Part shown: positions 1 to 8,760 of the stretch, piece by piece
Layout of the letters: every line of letters begins with the position of its first letter
Numbering within the stretch: the stretch's first letter is position 1
Source: Microbacterium rhizosphaerae
Lineage (GTDB): Bacteria > Actinomycetota > Actinomycetes > Actinomycetales > Microbacteriaceae
Length of the DNA stretch: 64,000 nt
Reading direction: 5' to 3'
NCBI RefSeq assembly: GCF_034120055.1
Contig: NZ_CP139368.1
Span: forward strand, 1-64,000
Made by a program: the position numbers and the translations under genes
The notes under the pieces: generated by a model
The model's database searches: none
What the model was told of the DNA's origin: nothing
Seen by the model: only the letters and a program-made list of their open reading frames with translations

Positions 1-1961
1 TCTTCACCACCCACCACGCGGATGAGGTCATCCCACCAGAGACGCTCCTCCTCGTGGACGGCGCGCGAATCAAATGACTGCGATCTGCTGACGGTACGTG
101 CGGACTTCAGCAGCGATCGAATTTCGTCAGGACTCGTGAACCGCGGCGGCACGAATGCATCACCCGTGTCTTCGGCGATAAGAGAATAGGTACGCAAGAG
201 ATCCCACTCCTCATTGGGAACCGGCGACTGATCCGCCAACACCCGACTAGCAAGGTCTGCTTCGAGCGCGGTGGCAGCTGACTCCGAGATCAGCTTGTGA
301 CCGACGTGTTCGCGATAGCCCACCATGCGGATGAAGTCTGCCTGTGTTGAGTACGACCGCAGGTGAGACAGGATCTCCTTGACTGCGCCCTCACGCTGAG
401 ACTCATCACCAATACGCTGTAGCAGTCGAAGCACGACGCGTCCAACGACGATGTCGGGTCGCACGACGTCGAACATGCTGCGGCTGGGGCGATCAGGTAT
501 GCGGCAGATGCGATTGAGCAGGGCTGTCGACGCGGGCACAACCGTATCCTGCGGATACTGATCCTGGTATGCCTCCAACCCGCCAATGAGGTCTTCAAGC
601 TTCTCAGGTTCGACCGAGTCCAGATATGCACCGAGATCGTCAGCGTTGGCGAAGAAGGTGTAGGCCTTCTCTGTTTGCGTAAACGTTGTGAGGTCGCTCG
701 GCGCAGTCCGACCAAAATACAGTTCGAGGAACGACAGGTGAGCAACTCGGTGATCGCGCTTCCAGATTGCTGATGAGTCACTCCCGTAGCGTCGGTTCTC
801 GAGGAACTGTAGTGCGGCAGGGAAGACGCGACGTATCAGGTGTCGAACGTTTTCCGCGTCGTCGCCGGCCACTTCCAGGAGATGCGAAATCTGATCCTGC
901 TGGCGCTTTGTGTCGCGGCTGCCAAATGAATCGGATACGTCCGTCAATGTTAGGCGCAGCTTGTGAAGCTCTTCGAATACTTCGGGTCGGAACACCCGAA
1001 GCGTCTCGAGCGCCATGAGATCAACTGTCTCGATCTGACTGCCCAGCGCGCGAACCGTCGTGCGCGCAGACAAGACCAGCCGCGTGACGTCTCTGAGGCT
1101 TCCGATCAACGGCTCCACGATCTCGAAGAACACATCAGACCAGGCACTCTGGTTGAACCGAAGATCCTCTATACCCTCGAGAACCATATCGAGCTTCTCG
1201 AAGATTTGAGAGCGAAGGAGTTCGCCTGGAATGGCCGGCAAGTCGAAGCTGAGTTGAACAATCTTCTCTAGATAGCTGCGGCCAGGTACCCCGTCTTCGG
1301 TAAGTGCTTGCTCGACGCGTGCTCGATCAAAAGCGAGCAGATAGATGACATTTGGAAAGCTGGCGGTCAACCGTACGAGCTTGAAGATGTCACGGATTTC
1401 CGCAGTTGTCAGGCGATCGATATCGTCGATGACAACAACGATCGGCTGCGGGAGTGTCGAGAGCGCCTCGGATAGTTCGGTTCGGAACGATCGGCTGCCC
1501 TTCTTGCGGTTGTCCAACCAGGTCGTGGCGACTCTGGCAGCTTTGAAGGTGCGGTCCCACCAGGCGCCGAACCACGGGATGATCGCGATCGGGCTGAGCA
1601 CATCGCCGTACTTGTCGAGCCCCTCTGCGATCGCTCCAAACTTAGTCCGATTCTTCATGCGCAGTTCTGCTGCAATCTCCCGGAAGAATGCATCAGTTAG
1701 TTGCTGGGAGCCAGAGAACAGCCATGGGTTGAACTCGATGATCGGATACTCCGGGTCTTCGCTGAACTCCTCCTTCATGAGATTCACGAACGAGCTCTTA
1801 CCATGCCCCCATGCACCGAGCACGCCCACCACAATGCCGTCACTTGGGTCCAACTCGCGAATAGATCGAGCAAAGTCGTGGGCAACAATTGCGCGACCGA
1901 GAACGTCTTCCGCGGAGCCGGATATGGGATTGTCAACGGGGGGCGTTTTGGAATAGATCAC
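1..1961 (-). CDS. KAP-family P-loop NTPase, 3' end beyond window
   Basis: A KAP P-loop NTPase, a STAND-related family often found in prophages, islands and defence loci; the role here is inferred. The first about 653 codons are in the window and the frame is open to base 1. Walker A is GAWGHGKSS near residues 49-57, followed by EFNPWLFSG, typical of KAP proteins. Walker B is IVVVIDDIDRL near residue 175, followed by YLEKIVQLSFDLP. The start is a GTG at 1961, chosen because GAGGG lies 9 nt upstream; there is no in-frame ATG nearby. It lies 144 nt downstream of an unknown same-strand gene at 2106-2942. The absence of long hydrophobic stretches in the translated N-terminal part suggests a soluble protein, though many KAP proteins carry membrane inserts. 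The family call is firm; function is not. Confidence 0.88.
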   Translation of the reverse strand, partial: MIYSKTPPVDNPISGSAEDVLGRAIVAHDFARSIRELDPSDGIVVGVLGAWGHGKSSFVNLMKEEFSEDPEYPIIEFNPWLFSGSQQLTDAFFREIAAELRMKNRTKFGAIAEGLDKYGDVLSPIAIIPWFGAWWDRTFKAARVATTWLDNRKKGSRSFRTELSEALSTLPQPIVVVIDDIDRLTTAEIRDIFKLVRLTASFPNVIYLLAFDRARVEQALTEDGVPGRSYLEKIVQLSFDLPAIPGELLRSQIFEKLDMVLEGIEDLRFNQSAWSDVFFEIVEPLIGSLRDVTRLVLSARTTVRALGSQIETVDLMALETLRVFRPEVFEELHKLRLTLTDVSDSFGSRDTKRQQDQISHLLEVAGDDAENVRHLIRRVFPAALQFLENRRYGSDSSAIWKRDHRVAHLSFLELYFGRTAPSDLTTFTQTEKAYTFFANADDLGAYLDSVEPEKLEDLIGGLEAYQDQYPQDTVVPASTALLNRICRIPDRPSRSMFDVVRPDIVVGRVVLRLLQRIGDESQREGAVKEILSHLRSYSTQADFIRMVGYREHVGHKLISESAATALEADLASRVLADQSPVPNEEWDLLRTYSLIAEDTGDAFVPPRFTSPDEIRSLLKSARTVSRSQSFDSRAVHEEERLWWDDLIRVVGGE

Positions 1962-2105
1962 AGCACATATCCCTCTGCAAGATTAGCGATCAGCGACTGA
2001 CGATAATACAGGGAGCGATCGATTGACGTTCGTCGCTGCCTGTAGGAGAGTTTGGCACGAGGCTACGACGTCGTGGCCGAGGCGTGCGCCGCCCGAACGG
2101 AGGCG

Positions 2106-2942
2106 CTATCGGCGCCGAGGGAATTGCCGTCGACGCCGCAACTGCGAGTCAGGCAGCTTCCACTCCCAAAAGAAGTCGCTGAACATGGGCAAAGGGTAAC
2201 GCGCCTGGTCAAACGATCCGATCGTCTTACTTAAGAACCGCAGGGGGCGTAGGGCGAGCAGCATGCCTTCCACGCTCAAGCGTTCGTCCTCGTGCGACTG
2301 GGCGGTGAGGCTTTCGAAGGAATGCAAGTTCTCACCGCTTAGCGAAACACCATTAATGATGGCAGCAGGCACGTGTTGGTCGAGCGCGCGCGACATGTCG
2401 ATCTGCCGTGCAATGCGCGCATCTCGAGCAGCGTTCACTCGGGGCGCGGGCGCATGAGCGCGCACCAGTTGGGGCCATCGCGAGACCGGATCGTCGATAG
2501 TCAGGCTGTCGCCATGGGCGAGTCGGCCAATGTTGAAGTATCGATCAGCGTTCGCGAACTTCGTGAGGAATGCCACGACTGCTTTCGATCCAGGGTTTAA
2601 CGACGGGGCATCTACGAGCTCGATGTGGCGATCGGTCGCAACTGATTCCGCGTCGCGAAGAATTCGTTTCAGATTGTGGCCGTATTGATTCTTAATTTCA
2701 TCCGCCGCAGGGTAGCTGCCCATGACAGCGTATCGTTCGGCCACGATGATCAGCTTGCCAAGGCGTTCGATCGCCTGCGATAGTCCGAAGAAGGCTTCAT
2801 ACATACGCCCGGGGTGTCCGTAATTTGCCTTCCGGATCGCGGTCATGCCAGCGCACGCCAATGCCTGCGTCAAGTGGGCCTCCTGAATCAGGGCACGTTC
2901 AATCGCGCGTTGCGGCCTCGCCGTCCCCATCGATGGTGTCAT
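2106..2942 (-). CDS. hypothetical helical protein next to the KAP NTPase
   Basis: Unrecognised 278-residue protein. It looks mainly helical and soluble, with no signal peptide or membrane segment. Segments such as AIERLGKLIIVAERYAVM and YGHNLKRILRDAE resemble the helical layout of HEPN-like proteins, but no clear R-x4-6-H catalytic motif can be pointed to. Start choice is uncertain: ATG at 2942 is taken, and ATG at 2930 or TTG at 2951 are alternatives; none has a convincing ribosome binding site. It precedes the KAP NTPase on the same strand with a 144-nt gap, so the two may be co-transcribed. Codon use and base composition look lower in GC than the sugar cluster to the right, as for the KAP gene. 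Function unknown; a paired defence or sensing role is only inference. Confidence 0.6.
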   Translation of the reverse strand: MTPSMGTARPQRAIERALIQEAHLTQALACAGMTAIRKANYGHPGRMYEAFFGLSQAIERLGKLIIVAERYAVMGSYPAADEIKNQYGHNLKRILRDAESVATDRHIELVDAPSLNPGSKAVVAFLTKFANADRYFNIGRLAHGDSLTIDDPVSRWPQLVRAHAPAPRVNAARDARIARQIDMSRALDQHVPAAIINGVSLSGENLHSFESLTAQSHEDERLSVEGMLLALRPLRFLSKTIGSFDQARYPLPMFSDFFWEWKLPDSQLRRRRQFPRRR

Positions 2943-3059
2943 GCTCGGCAATCTAGATCAGATCGGGCTGTCCTCGAGCGGGGCTCGGCGACCAAGTCCT
3001 GGCTCCTTCGGGAAGGGATGATCCTCGTCTTCGTGGACGTGGGGCGTGCCGGGACCGAA

Positions 3060-3133
3060 TGGGGATGGCGAACAAACGCGCCGGGGATCGTACGCGAGGC
3101 GTCTCTACCGGGCAATGCCCGCTGAGGGATGGT
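3060..3133 (+). repeat. dispersed palindromic repeat, copy A
   Basis: First of at least five copies of a roughly 70-bp intergenic repeat. The core CGGGCAATGCCCG at 3109-3121 can fold as a 6-bp stem around one base. Shared flanks are a GTACGCGAGG-like block about 20 nt upstream and GGGAT just downstream. This copy is directly followed by copy B in the same orientation. Together they fill most of the 2943-3291 gap, which holds no gene that I can support. Confidence 0.75.
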
Positions 3134-3198
3134 GAACGAGCGCGCTGGCGGCCGCACGCAACGGGCCTCAATGGGGCAATGCCCGTTTATGGATCGAA
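3127..3198 (+). repeat. dispersed palindromic repeat, copy B
   Basis: Second copy, tandem with copy A. The core is GGGGCAATGCCCG at 3173-3185 (first base changed from C to G), followed by TTTATGGATC. The upstream block is GCACGCAACGGG, a diverged version of the GTACGCGAGG block of other copies, and GAACGAGCGCG matches the outer flank of copy E. Confidence 0.7.
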
Positions 3199-3291
3199 TG
3201 TGCGCTCGCGTCCGCGGCTAAGTCTGGTGCTGGCGGATCGGTTCTGAGATCTGGACGTTCGCCCGCGCCCGTTCCCGCCCCGCGTTGCAAG

Positions 3292-4344
3292 TCAGCCGGA
3301 CGTCGCTCGTGCGATTCCCCGCCGCTCGTCCTGTGGGACGCCATTGATGTCAACCGACGGCTGGGGTGAGACGGCGCAGTAGTAGTGCTCGAGTCGGCCG
3401 TCCCACGTGATGACGGCGGGCTTGTGCGCGTGGCGCGAGTCCATGGCTCCAGGCCGAACGTCGAGCAGCACATCGCGGGACTTGGTCCAGGTCCGCAGGT
3501 CGGTGCTCGTTGCGTAGCCCTCTCGCGCGTGGCCGTCTGCGGCCAGCCCGAAGTAGAACATCACCCAATGGTCGCCGTCGCGGAGCACGCACGGATCCGA
3601 CGCGAAACGCTCGTCGAACTCGCCCGCCCCGCCGACGGTGAGGACTGGGGTCTCCGAGCAACGCTCCCACGTGACCAGGTCGTGCGAGACGGCCACGCCT
3701 GTCTGCTCGATCCACGCAGGCGGGACGGCGGTCGACCCGAAGTGGTCGCGGTCCTTCGCGTTGTAGAAGAGATAGAACAGGCCGTCGTGCTCGAGGAGCC
3801 ACGACTTGTAGAGGCCGCCACGCTCCCACGGGCCGCCCTCCTCCGGCTCGAGCACGCCGCCGAACTCCTCCCAGGTCAGGAGGTCGCGGCTGCGCACGAA
3901 TCCGATGCGACCGGGTCCCGTCTCATAGCCGGGCGCCGGATATGCGTGGAAGGTGCCGTAGTACCAGCCGTCGAACGTCCGTAGAGCGCCCGCGGAGGAC
4001 AGCTCGTTGTCGCGCACGATCGAGGTGAGCGCTGCGTTGTACCGGCGCATTCCGCTTCCCGGATCGCGGGGAAGGACGACGGTCCCGTCCGTCCAGGTCT
4101 CGCCGTTACGCCAGCTCAGCGCCGTCTGGTATCCGGTGCCGTCCCAGCCTACGAACGTCATGCCCTGCCGCCCGTCGACGGAGAACACGAATGGGCAGTC
4201 GACCGCATGGCTGTCGAACTTCCCCGGAACGTACGACGGCGAGATCACGAGCCGGTCCTCACGGAGTGGGGTGGCGACACGGTCGAGGGCGAGCACAGAG
4301 CCGAGAGCGTCGGAGGCCTCCGAGGAGCCGGACGGGGTCGTCAT
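3292..4344 (-). CDS. five-bladed beta-propeller glycosidase-like protein
   Basis: A 350-residue cytoplasmic protein of the GH43/GH32/GH130-like beta-propeller superfamily. Recurrent blade motifs are visible, such as VDCPFVFSVDGRQGMTFVGW, RSRDLLTWEEFGGVL, HDGLFYLFYNAKD, SHDLVTWERC and SDPCVLRDGDHWVMFYFG; the repeated D-L-x-T-W strands are typical. No signal peptide, so it probably acts on an oligosaccharide already imported. The ATG at 4344 sits 4 nt after the stop of the upstream permease gene, so it is the last gene of the ABC-transporter operon. The transporter and LacI regulator support a role in breaking down the transported sugar. Exact family and substrate cannot be fixed; GH43-like is the best guess. 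Confidence 0.8.
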   Translation of the reverse strand: MTTPSGSSEASDALGSVLALDRVATPLREDRLVISPSYVPGKFDSHAVDCPFVFSVDGRQGMTFVGWDGTGYQTALSWRNGETWTDGTVVLPRDPGSGMRRYNAALTSIVRDNELSSAGALRTFDGWYYGTFHAYPAPGYETGPGRIGFVRSRDLLTWEEFGGVLEPEEGGPWERGGLYKSWLLEHDGLFYLFYNAKDRDHFGSTAVPPAWIEQTGVAVSHDLVTWERCSETPVLTVGGAGEFDERFASDPCVLRDGDHWVMFYFGLAADGHAREGYATSTDLRTWTKSRDVLLDVRPGAMDSRHAHKPAVITWDGRLEHYYCAVSPQPSVDINGVPQDERRGIARATSG

Positions 4345-4348
4345 GTCG

Positions 4349-5242
4349 TCACTTTCCCGTCCCGGCCACGAGGCCGGAGACGTAGTACCGCTGGAGCAGG
4401 ATGAAGATGATGATGCAGGGCAGCATCGTCACGGTGATGCCGGCCTCCAGGCCGCCCCAGTCGATCGTGTTGAGGGGCCCGTTCTGAGCGTTCATCAGGG
4501 CGATCGGCAGGGTGAAGCTGGAGTTGTCGTTCAGCAGGACGAGTGCGGCCATGAATTCGTTCCACGCGGCGAGGAAGGCGAACAGCGCGACGGTGACGAC
4601 GCCCGGCGCGACCAACCGCAGCAGGACGCGCGGCAGCGCGGTCAGCTTCGTGCAGCCGTCGAGCTCGGCCGCCTCGGTGAGTTCGACGGGCAGGCTCTCG
4701 AACGAGTTCCGCATCATGTAGATCGCGAAGGGGAGCTGGAACGTCGAGTAGATGAGCGCGAGGCCGATGAGCGAGTTCGTGAGGTGGAGCCAGACCATGA
4801 CGGTGAAGAGGGACACCAGCAGGGCGGGGTACGGCACGAGCAGCATCCCGATGCTGACGCCGAACAGCACGTTCTTGCCCGGGAAGCGGAAGCGCGCGAA
4901 CGCGTAGCCGGCGAGCACCGCGGCCACGGTGGTGATCGCGACCGTCATGAGTGTGACTGCCGTGGAGTTGAGCACGTAGCCCAGCAAGGAGGATCCGGAG
5001 CTGTCGAGCTTCGCGAAGTTCTCGAGCGAGAAACGCGACGGCCACCACACCGGCGGCGAGGCGTTGGCCTCGGTCGCCGGTTTGAAGGCGCCGATCGTCG
5101 TCCACACGATCGGAAACGCGAACACGAGGGCGAGCAGGATCGCGCCGAGGATGCGGAACGGGTTGCGGCTGCGCTCCATGGACCGGACGGCCCGCCCGCG
5201 GACCGCGGACGCGTGCGTCGGTGACGCTGTGATGGTGGCCAT
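4349..5242 (-). CDS. sugar ABC transporter permease (MalG/CUT1 type)
   Basis: Inner-membrane permease of a CUT1-type carbohydrate importer, 297 residues. A basic N-terminus leads into a transmembrane helix (ILGAILLALVFAFPIVW) and several further hydrophobic helices. The EAA loop is seen as EAAELDGCTKLTALPRVLLR and is followed by FAFLAAWNEFM, typical of MalG-like permeases; this loop docks the ATPase. ATG at 5242 is chosen: it follows the stop of the upstream permease by 1 nt and has GGGAAGG upstream. It should pair with the permease at 5244-6236 and the binding protein at 6233-7528. No ATPase gene is in the cluster, so a shared MsmK-like ATPase elsewhere is likely, as is common for actinobacterial CUT1 systems. 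Confidence 0.93.
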   Translation of the reverse strand: MATITASPTHASAVRGRAVRSMERSRNPFRILGAILLALVFAFPIVWTTIGAFKPATEANASPPVWWPSRFSLENFAKLDSSGSSLLGYVLNSTAVTLMTVAITTVAAVLAGYAFARFRFPGKNVLFGVSIGMLLVPYPALLVSLFTVMVWLHLTNSLIGLALIYSTFQLPFAIYMMRNSFESLPVELTEAAELDGCTKLTALPRVLLRLVAPGVVTVALFAFLAAWNEFMAALVLLNDNSSFTLPIALMNAQNGPLNTIDWGGLEAGITVTMLPCIIIFILLQRYYVSGLVAGTGK

Positions 5243-5243
5243 T

Positions 5244-6236
5244 TCATGCCTTCCCACGCTGGAGTCGGACCTGGACCACGGAGATGACCGCCATGATCGC
5301 GACGATGACCACCGCGACGGCAGCCGCGTACCCGCGGTCGAGGTTCACGAAGGCCGCGTTGTAGAGGTAGTAGACGACGGTGACGGTGGAGTTGTCGGGA
5401 CCGCCCTTGGTCATCGCGAAGAACTGGTCGAAGGCGAGGAACGTCGTGGTCACCGTCAGCAGGATGACGAGCGACAGCGGCTTCGCGATAAGGGGGAGCG
5501 TGATGCGCGTGAGGGTCACCCACGACCTCGCGCCGTCGAGCTTCGCCGCTTCGTAGACCTCCTGCGGGATCGAGTCCATGCCGATCAGGAGCACGAGCAT
5601 TGCGAGGCCCGAGGTCTTCCACACCGTCATGACGACGACGAGCGCGAGGGTGGTGCCCGTGTTCGCGAACCAGTCGGTGCCGGGAGGGATGAGTCCGAGC
5701 GCGGCGGCCAACGCGGGAAGCACCCCGGTGCGGACATTGCTCATCGACAGCCAGAGCAGGCCGGCAGGTGCGAACCCGATCGTCACGGGCGCGAACAGCA
5801 GCGCCCGGACCGGCGTGCGCCCACCGAACCTGGGACGCACCAAGAGCGCCATCCCGAGGGATGCGGCGACCCCCAGCGCCGACGCGACCACCGTGTAGCC
5901 GATCGTGAACAGGAGGGCCTGGCCGAACTTCGGGTCGGACAGGATGTGCGCGTAGTTCTGCGCGCCGACCGGCTCAGGTGTCCCGAAGGTCGGCCAGTCG
6001 TACACCGACATCACGAGCGTGAGGCAGAACGGGAGAACGAAGAAGAGGAGGATCAGCAGCGCACTGGGTGCGGCGAGCAGCCACCCCGTGCGCGCCTCGC
6101 GGCGTGCGGCCCGTCGGCGCGAGTCGGTGGATCGGGGGCGGGGCGGGCGCGAGGCGGCCGTCTCGCGCACCTCCTCCCCCGTCGCCCCGGCGTCCTGGCT
6201 GTCGACCCGGGCCGCCACCGACTCGAGGACGCTCAT
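5244..6236 (-). CDS. sugar ABC transporter permease (MalF/CUT1 type)
   Basis: Second permease of the importer, 330 residues. A long basic cytoplasmic N-terminus of about 45 residues leads into helix one (GWLLAAPSALLILLFFVLPF). The EAA loop EAAKLDGARSWVTLTRITLP is followed by MTKGGPDNST, the hallmark of UgpA/MalF-like permeases. ATG at 6236 overlaps the stop of the binding-protein gene as ATGA, indicating translational coupling; longer upstream extension would only read through the binding protein in another frame. It forms a heterodimer with the product of 4349-5242. Confidence 0.93.
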   Translation of the reverse strand: MSVLESVAARVDSQDAGATGEEVRETAASRPPRPRSTDSRRRAARREARTGWLLAAPSALLILLFFVLPFCLTLVMSVYDWPTFGTPEPVGAQNYAHILSDPKFGQALLFTIGYTVVASALGVAASLGMALLVRPRFGGRTPVRALLFAPVTIGFAPAGLLWLSMSNVRTGVLPALAAALGLIPPGTDWFANTGTTLALVVVMTVWKTSGLAMLVLLIGMDSIPQEVYEAAKLDGARSWVTLTRITLPLIAKPLSLVILLTVTTTFLAFDQFFAMTKGGPDNSTVTVVYYLYNAAFVNLDRGYAAAVAVVIVAIMAVISVVQVRLQRGKA

Positions 6237-7528
6237 TTCGAGGTCAGCGCGTCCGCCGCGCTCTGAGCGGTCTTCGTCGCGTCGGCCGGGTCCTTGCCGT
6301 CGAACACGACGGACTGGAACATCTGCAGCCATGGGCCTTGGGTGCTGGCGATCACGTCGTTGTAGTGCGTGCTGACGTACGTCTGACCGTGCTTGACGAG
6401 TTCCGCCGGCACGGTAAACTGCTCGCCCAGCGTCGTGGGTACCGTGACGTCGGTGCGCGGAGCCAGCGCCGGGAGCTTCAGATAGACGTCCGTCGAGGTC
6501 TTGGCCGAGGTCAGCCAGTCGATGAAGTCCCACGCCTCGTCCTGATGCTTCGACTGCGTCGTGATCGACGCCACGTCGCCACCGGAGAACGTCGCGAACT
6601 TCCCGTCTTCCGCGCCGGGAATCGGTGCGAGACCGAAGCTGAACGCGGGGCTCTTGCCGAGCGTGGCGGTGTTGACGCCATTTCCGCCGGAGAAGTTGAT
6701 ACCGACCTTGCCGGTGGCGAAGACGCTGAAGAAGCCGTCACCCGTGTCGGTCTTGGATGACGCGGGGATGTCGCCGTGCTGGTACAGGGTCTGCATGAAC
6801 CCGAGCGCCTTCTGCGTGGCCGCGTTGTCGAAGTCGAACGAGCCGTCCTTCTTCACGACGTCCTGGCCCTGCGCCCAGATGGTCGGCGTGAAGTCGTAGG
6901 CGAGCGACCCCGGCGCGTCGCCGCTGATGTAGGCCCCGTAGGTGCCGTTGCCGAGCTTCGTGATCGCGTCGGCCGCCTGGATGATGCCGTCCCACGTGGT
7001 CGGCGGCTTGTCGGGGTCGAGGCCCGCCTTGGCGAAGAGGTCCTTGTTGTACAGATAGAGAGAGGTGTCGGCGACGTAGGGAACGCCGTAGACCCGGCCG
7101 TTGCTCGTCGCCGCCTGCTCGTGCGCCGGAGACAGGTGGCCGAACGCTCCCGACTTCTTCAGAAGCGATGTCAGGTCGACCGCCGAACCGTTCTTGACGA
7201 TCTGGGGCATGAAGACGAGGTCGGCTGCGAGGATGTCCGGCAAGGAGCCGGACTGCGACGCCTGCGCGTACTTCGTAACGTACTGGTCGGCGGGCACGTG
7301 CGTGATCGCGACCTGGTTCTTGTGGGTCTCGTTGTACTGCTTGACCACGGCGTCCGTCACAGCCTCGTTGCCCGGCCGCACCCAGAGGGTGAGTTTCGCG
7401 CCGTCGTCCTTGGCGGTGATGGATGCGGGGTTCGACGCGCCGGCCGCGGAGCCCGAGCAGCCGGCGAGGGCGACAGCGGCGGCCGCGGCCGCTGCCACGG
7501 CGAGATACGTACGATTGGATCGTTTCAT
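6233..7528 (-). CDS. sugar ABC transporter substrate-binding lipoprotein
   Basis: Extracytoplasmic solute-binding protein, family 1 (CUT1), 431 residues. A type II signal peptide ends in the lipobox LAGC with Cys24, so the protein is lipid-anchored. The body has typical features: KLTLWVRPGNEAVTDAVVKQ, the domain-crossing GVPYVADTSLYLYNKDLFAKAGL, and FSGGDVASITTQSKHQDEAWDF. ATG at 7528 has GGAG 7 nt upstream. It is first in the operon binding protein-permease-permease-glycosidase, divergent from the LacI gene. Substrate unknown; a plant or host oligosaccharide is plausible given the two glycosidases. Confidence 0.93.
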   Translation of the reverse strand: MKRSNRTYLAVAAAAAAAVALAGCSGSAAGASNPASITAKDDGAKLTLWVRPGNEAVTDAVVKQYNETHKNQVAITHVPADQYVTKYAQASQSGSLPDILAADLVFMPQIVKNGSAVDLTSLLKKSGAFGHLSPAHEQAATSNGRVYGVPYVADTSLYLYNKDLFAKAGLDPDKPPTTWDGIIQAADAITKLGNGTYGAYISGDAPGSLAYDFTPTIWAQGQDVVKKDGSFDFDNAATQKALGFMQTLYQHGDIPASSKTDTGDGFFSVFATGKVGINFSGGNGVNTATLGKSPAFSFGLAPIPGAEDGKFATFSGGDVASITTQSKHQDEAWDFIDWLTSAKTSTDVYLKLPALAPRTDVTVPTTLGEQFTVPAELVKHGQTYVSTHYNDVIASTQGPWLQMFQSVVFDGKDPADATKTAQSAADALTSK

Positions 7529-7611
7529 TTTGGACTCCGTTGTCTGGTGGCCGGCGAAGCTCGTCGCGCTGCGCCTCTGGGGTCGGGGTTCGACCAGTAT
7601 GGCAAGCCCCT

Positions 7612-7653
7612 GCAAGTTTCCGCAAGTCTTTTCCCTGTTTGGAAATTGTTTCC
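7612..7653. promoter_or_regulatory. candidate LacI operator sites between binding protein and lacI gene
   Basis: The 144-nt divergent intergenic region holds GCAAGTTTCCGCAAG at 7612-7626, then TTTCC at 7630-7634 and the inverted repeat GGAAATTGTTTCC at 7641-7653. On the minus strand the first block reads CTTGCGGAAACTTGC, which resembles TTGCGGAAATCTTG upstream of the secreted glycosidase at 11733-11746. A LacI-family regulator encoded next door is the obvious candidate binder. Assignment is inference from repeated sequence. Confidence 0.5.
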
Positions 7654-7660
7654 TCTCTGA

Positions 7661-7666
7661 TAGCGT
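7661..7666 (+). promoter_or_regulatory. -10-like hexamer of a probable leaderless lacI transcript
   Basis: TAGCGT lies 6 nt before the ATG at 7673, and there is no Shine-Dalgarno-like sequence between them. This spacing fits transcription starting at the initiation codon. No clear -35 element is seen. Confidence 0.4.
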
Positions 7667-7672
7667 TCCCCC

Positions 7673-8698
7673 ATGGATTCGATTGATGCCGATGGGCCTC
7701 GACGCGTCACGGCGGCGGAGGTCGCCGCGCTGGCGGGCGTCTCGGTCGGAACGGTCTCCAAGGCCCTGTCCGGCCGCGGCGCCGTCCGCCATGACACCCG
7801 TTCGCGGATCCTCGACGCGGCCGCCGAGCTCGGCTACCGCGCACCGCATGCGGAGCCGATCCGAACGGGATACGGATCCACGGGCGCGCTCGGCGTCATC
7901 ATCGAGGATCACTTCGGGCGCCTCACCGTCCCGGTGCTCCAGGGCGCCATCGAGGTGCTCGACGAGCTGGATCTGGCGCTGCTGCTGGTCGATGGGCGCG
8001 GAGACGCCATCCGCGAGCAGCATTTCGCCGACGCGCTGGTCCGGCGCGCGGTCGATGGCATCCTCGTGGTCGGTGCGGGCGTGTACCCGCGCGAGCCGAT
8101 CCGAGGGGACCTTCCGCTGCCGGTCGTCTACGCGCTCTCGGCATCCACGCGCGAGGGCGACCAGTCGGTGACCACGGACGACGCGTCCGGCGCGCGCATC
8201 GCGGCGCGGCACCTGGTGGCGACGGGCCGGCGCCGGCTGACGTTCATCTCCGGGCCGCAGCGGGACGCGGCATCCATGGTCCGCCTGGCCAGCACGCGCG
8301 CCGTCCTCGCCGAACACGGCCTGGATCTCGTCCACGATCCGCTGTTCGGCCATTGGACCGAAGCGTGGGGGCGACAGGCTGCCCTGCAGCTGCTGCATTC
8401 GAACGTCGAGTTCGATGCGGTGGTGTGCGGGAGCGACCAGATCGCCCGAGGCGTGCTGGAGGCGCTGCGCGAGAACGACGTGGCCGTCCCCTCGCGCGTG
8501 GCCGTCACCGGGTTCGACAACTGGGACGTCATGGTCGAGGCGAGCCGGCCGCCCCTGACGACCGTCGACATGAGCCTCACCGACGTCGGCCGCCTCGCCG
8601 CCCGCACCCTGGTGCGTGCGGTCGCGGGCGACCGCACGCCGGGCATCCAGCTGGTCGACTGCCAGCTCGTGCCGCGCGAATCGACCGCTGTCGGCTGA
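7673..8698 (+). CDS. LacI-family transcriptional regulator
   Basis: A 341-residue LacI/GalR-type repressor. The N-terminal helix-turn-helix and hinge are clear (VTAAEVAALAGVSVGTVSKALSG, then RSRILDAAAELGYRAP), followed by a periplasmic-binding-protein-like effector domain with VAVTGFDNWDV and LTTVDMSLTDVGRLAARTL near the C-terminus. ATG at 7673 is the only sensible start. It is divergent from the sugar importer operon and convergent with the secreted glycosidase, with operator-like repeats before both. It most likely represses both until an imported sugar binds. Confidence 0.93.
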   Translation: MDSIDADGPRRVTAAEVAALAGVSVGTVSKALSGRGAVRHDTRSRILDAAAELGYRAPHAEPIRTGYGSTGALGVIIEDHFGRLTVPVLQGAIEVLDELDLALLLVDGRGDAIREQHFADALVRRAVDGILVVGAGVYPREPIRGDLPLPVVYALSASTREGDQSVTTDDASGARIAARHLVATGRRRLTFISGPQRDAASMVRLASTRAVLAEHGLDLVHDPLFGHWTEAWGRQAALQLLHSNVEFDAVVCGSDQIARGVLEALRENDVAVPSRVAVTGFDNWDVMVEASRPPLTTVDMSLTDVGRLAARTLVRAVAGDRTPGIQLVDCQLVPRESTAVG

Positions 8699-8708
8699 AG
8701 ACCGTCGC

Positions 8709-8760
8709 ACACGCAGAAGGGAGGGGATGCGCCGCGGCGCATCCCCTCCCTTCTGCGTGT
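8709..8760. terminator. perfect 52-nt inverted repeat between convergent genes
   Basis: Two 26-nt arms, 8709-8734 and 8735-8760, are exact reverse complements (outer end ACACGCAGAAGGG, centre GCGCCGCGGCGC). The palindrome lies between the 3' ends of the convergent lacI-type gene and the secreted glycosidase and reaches the first base of the glycosidase stop codon. It lacks a T tract. A bidirectional terminator is the simplest reading. Confidence 0.8.
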
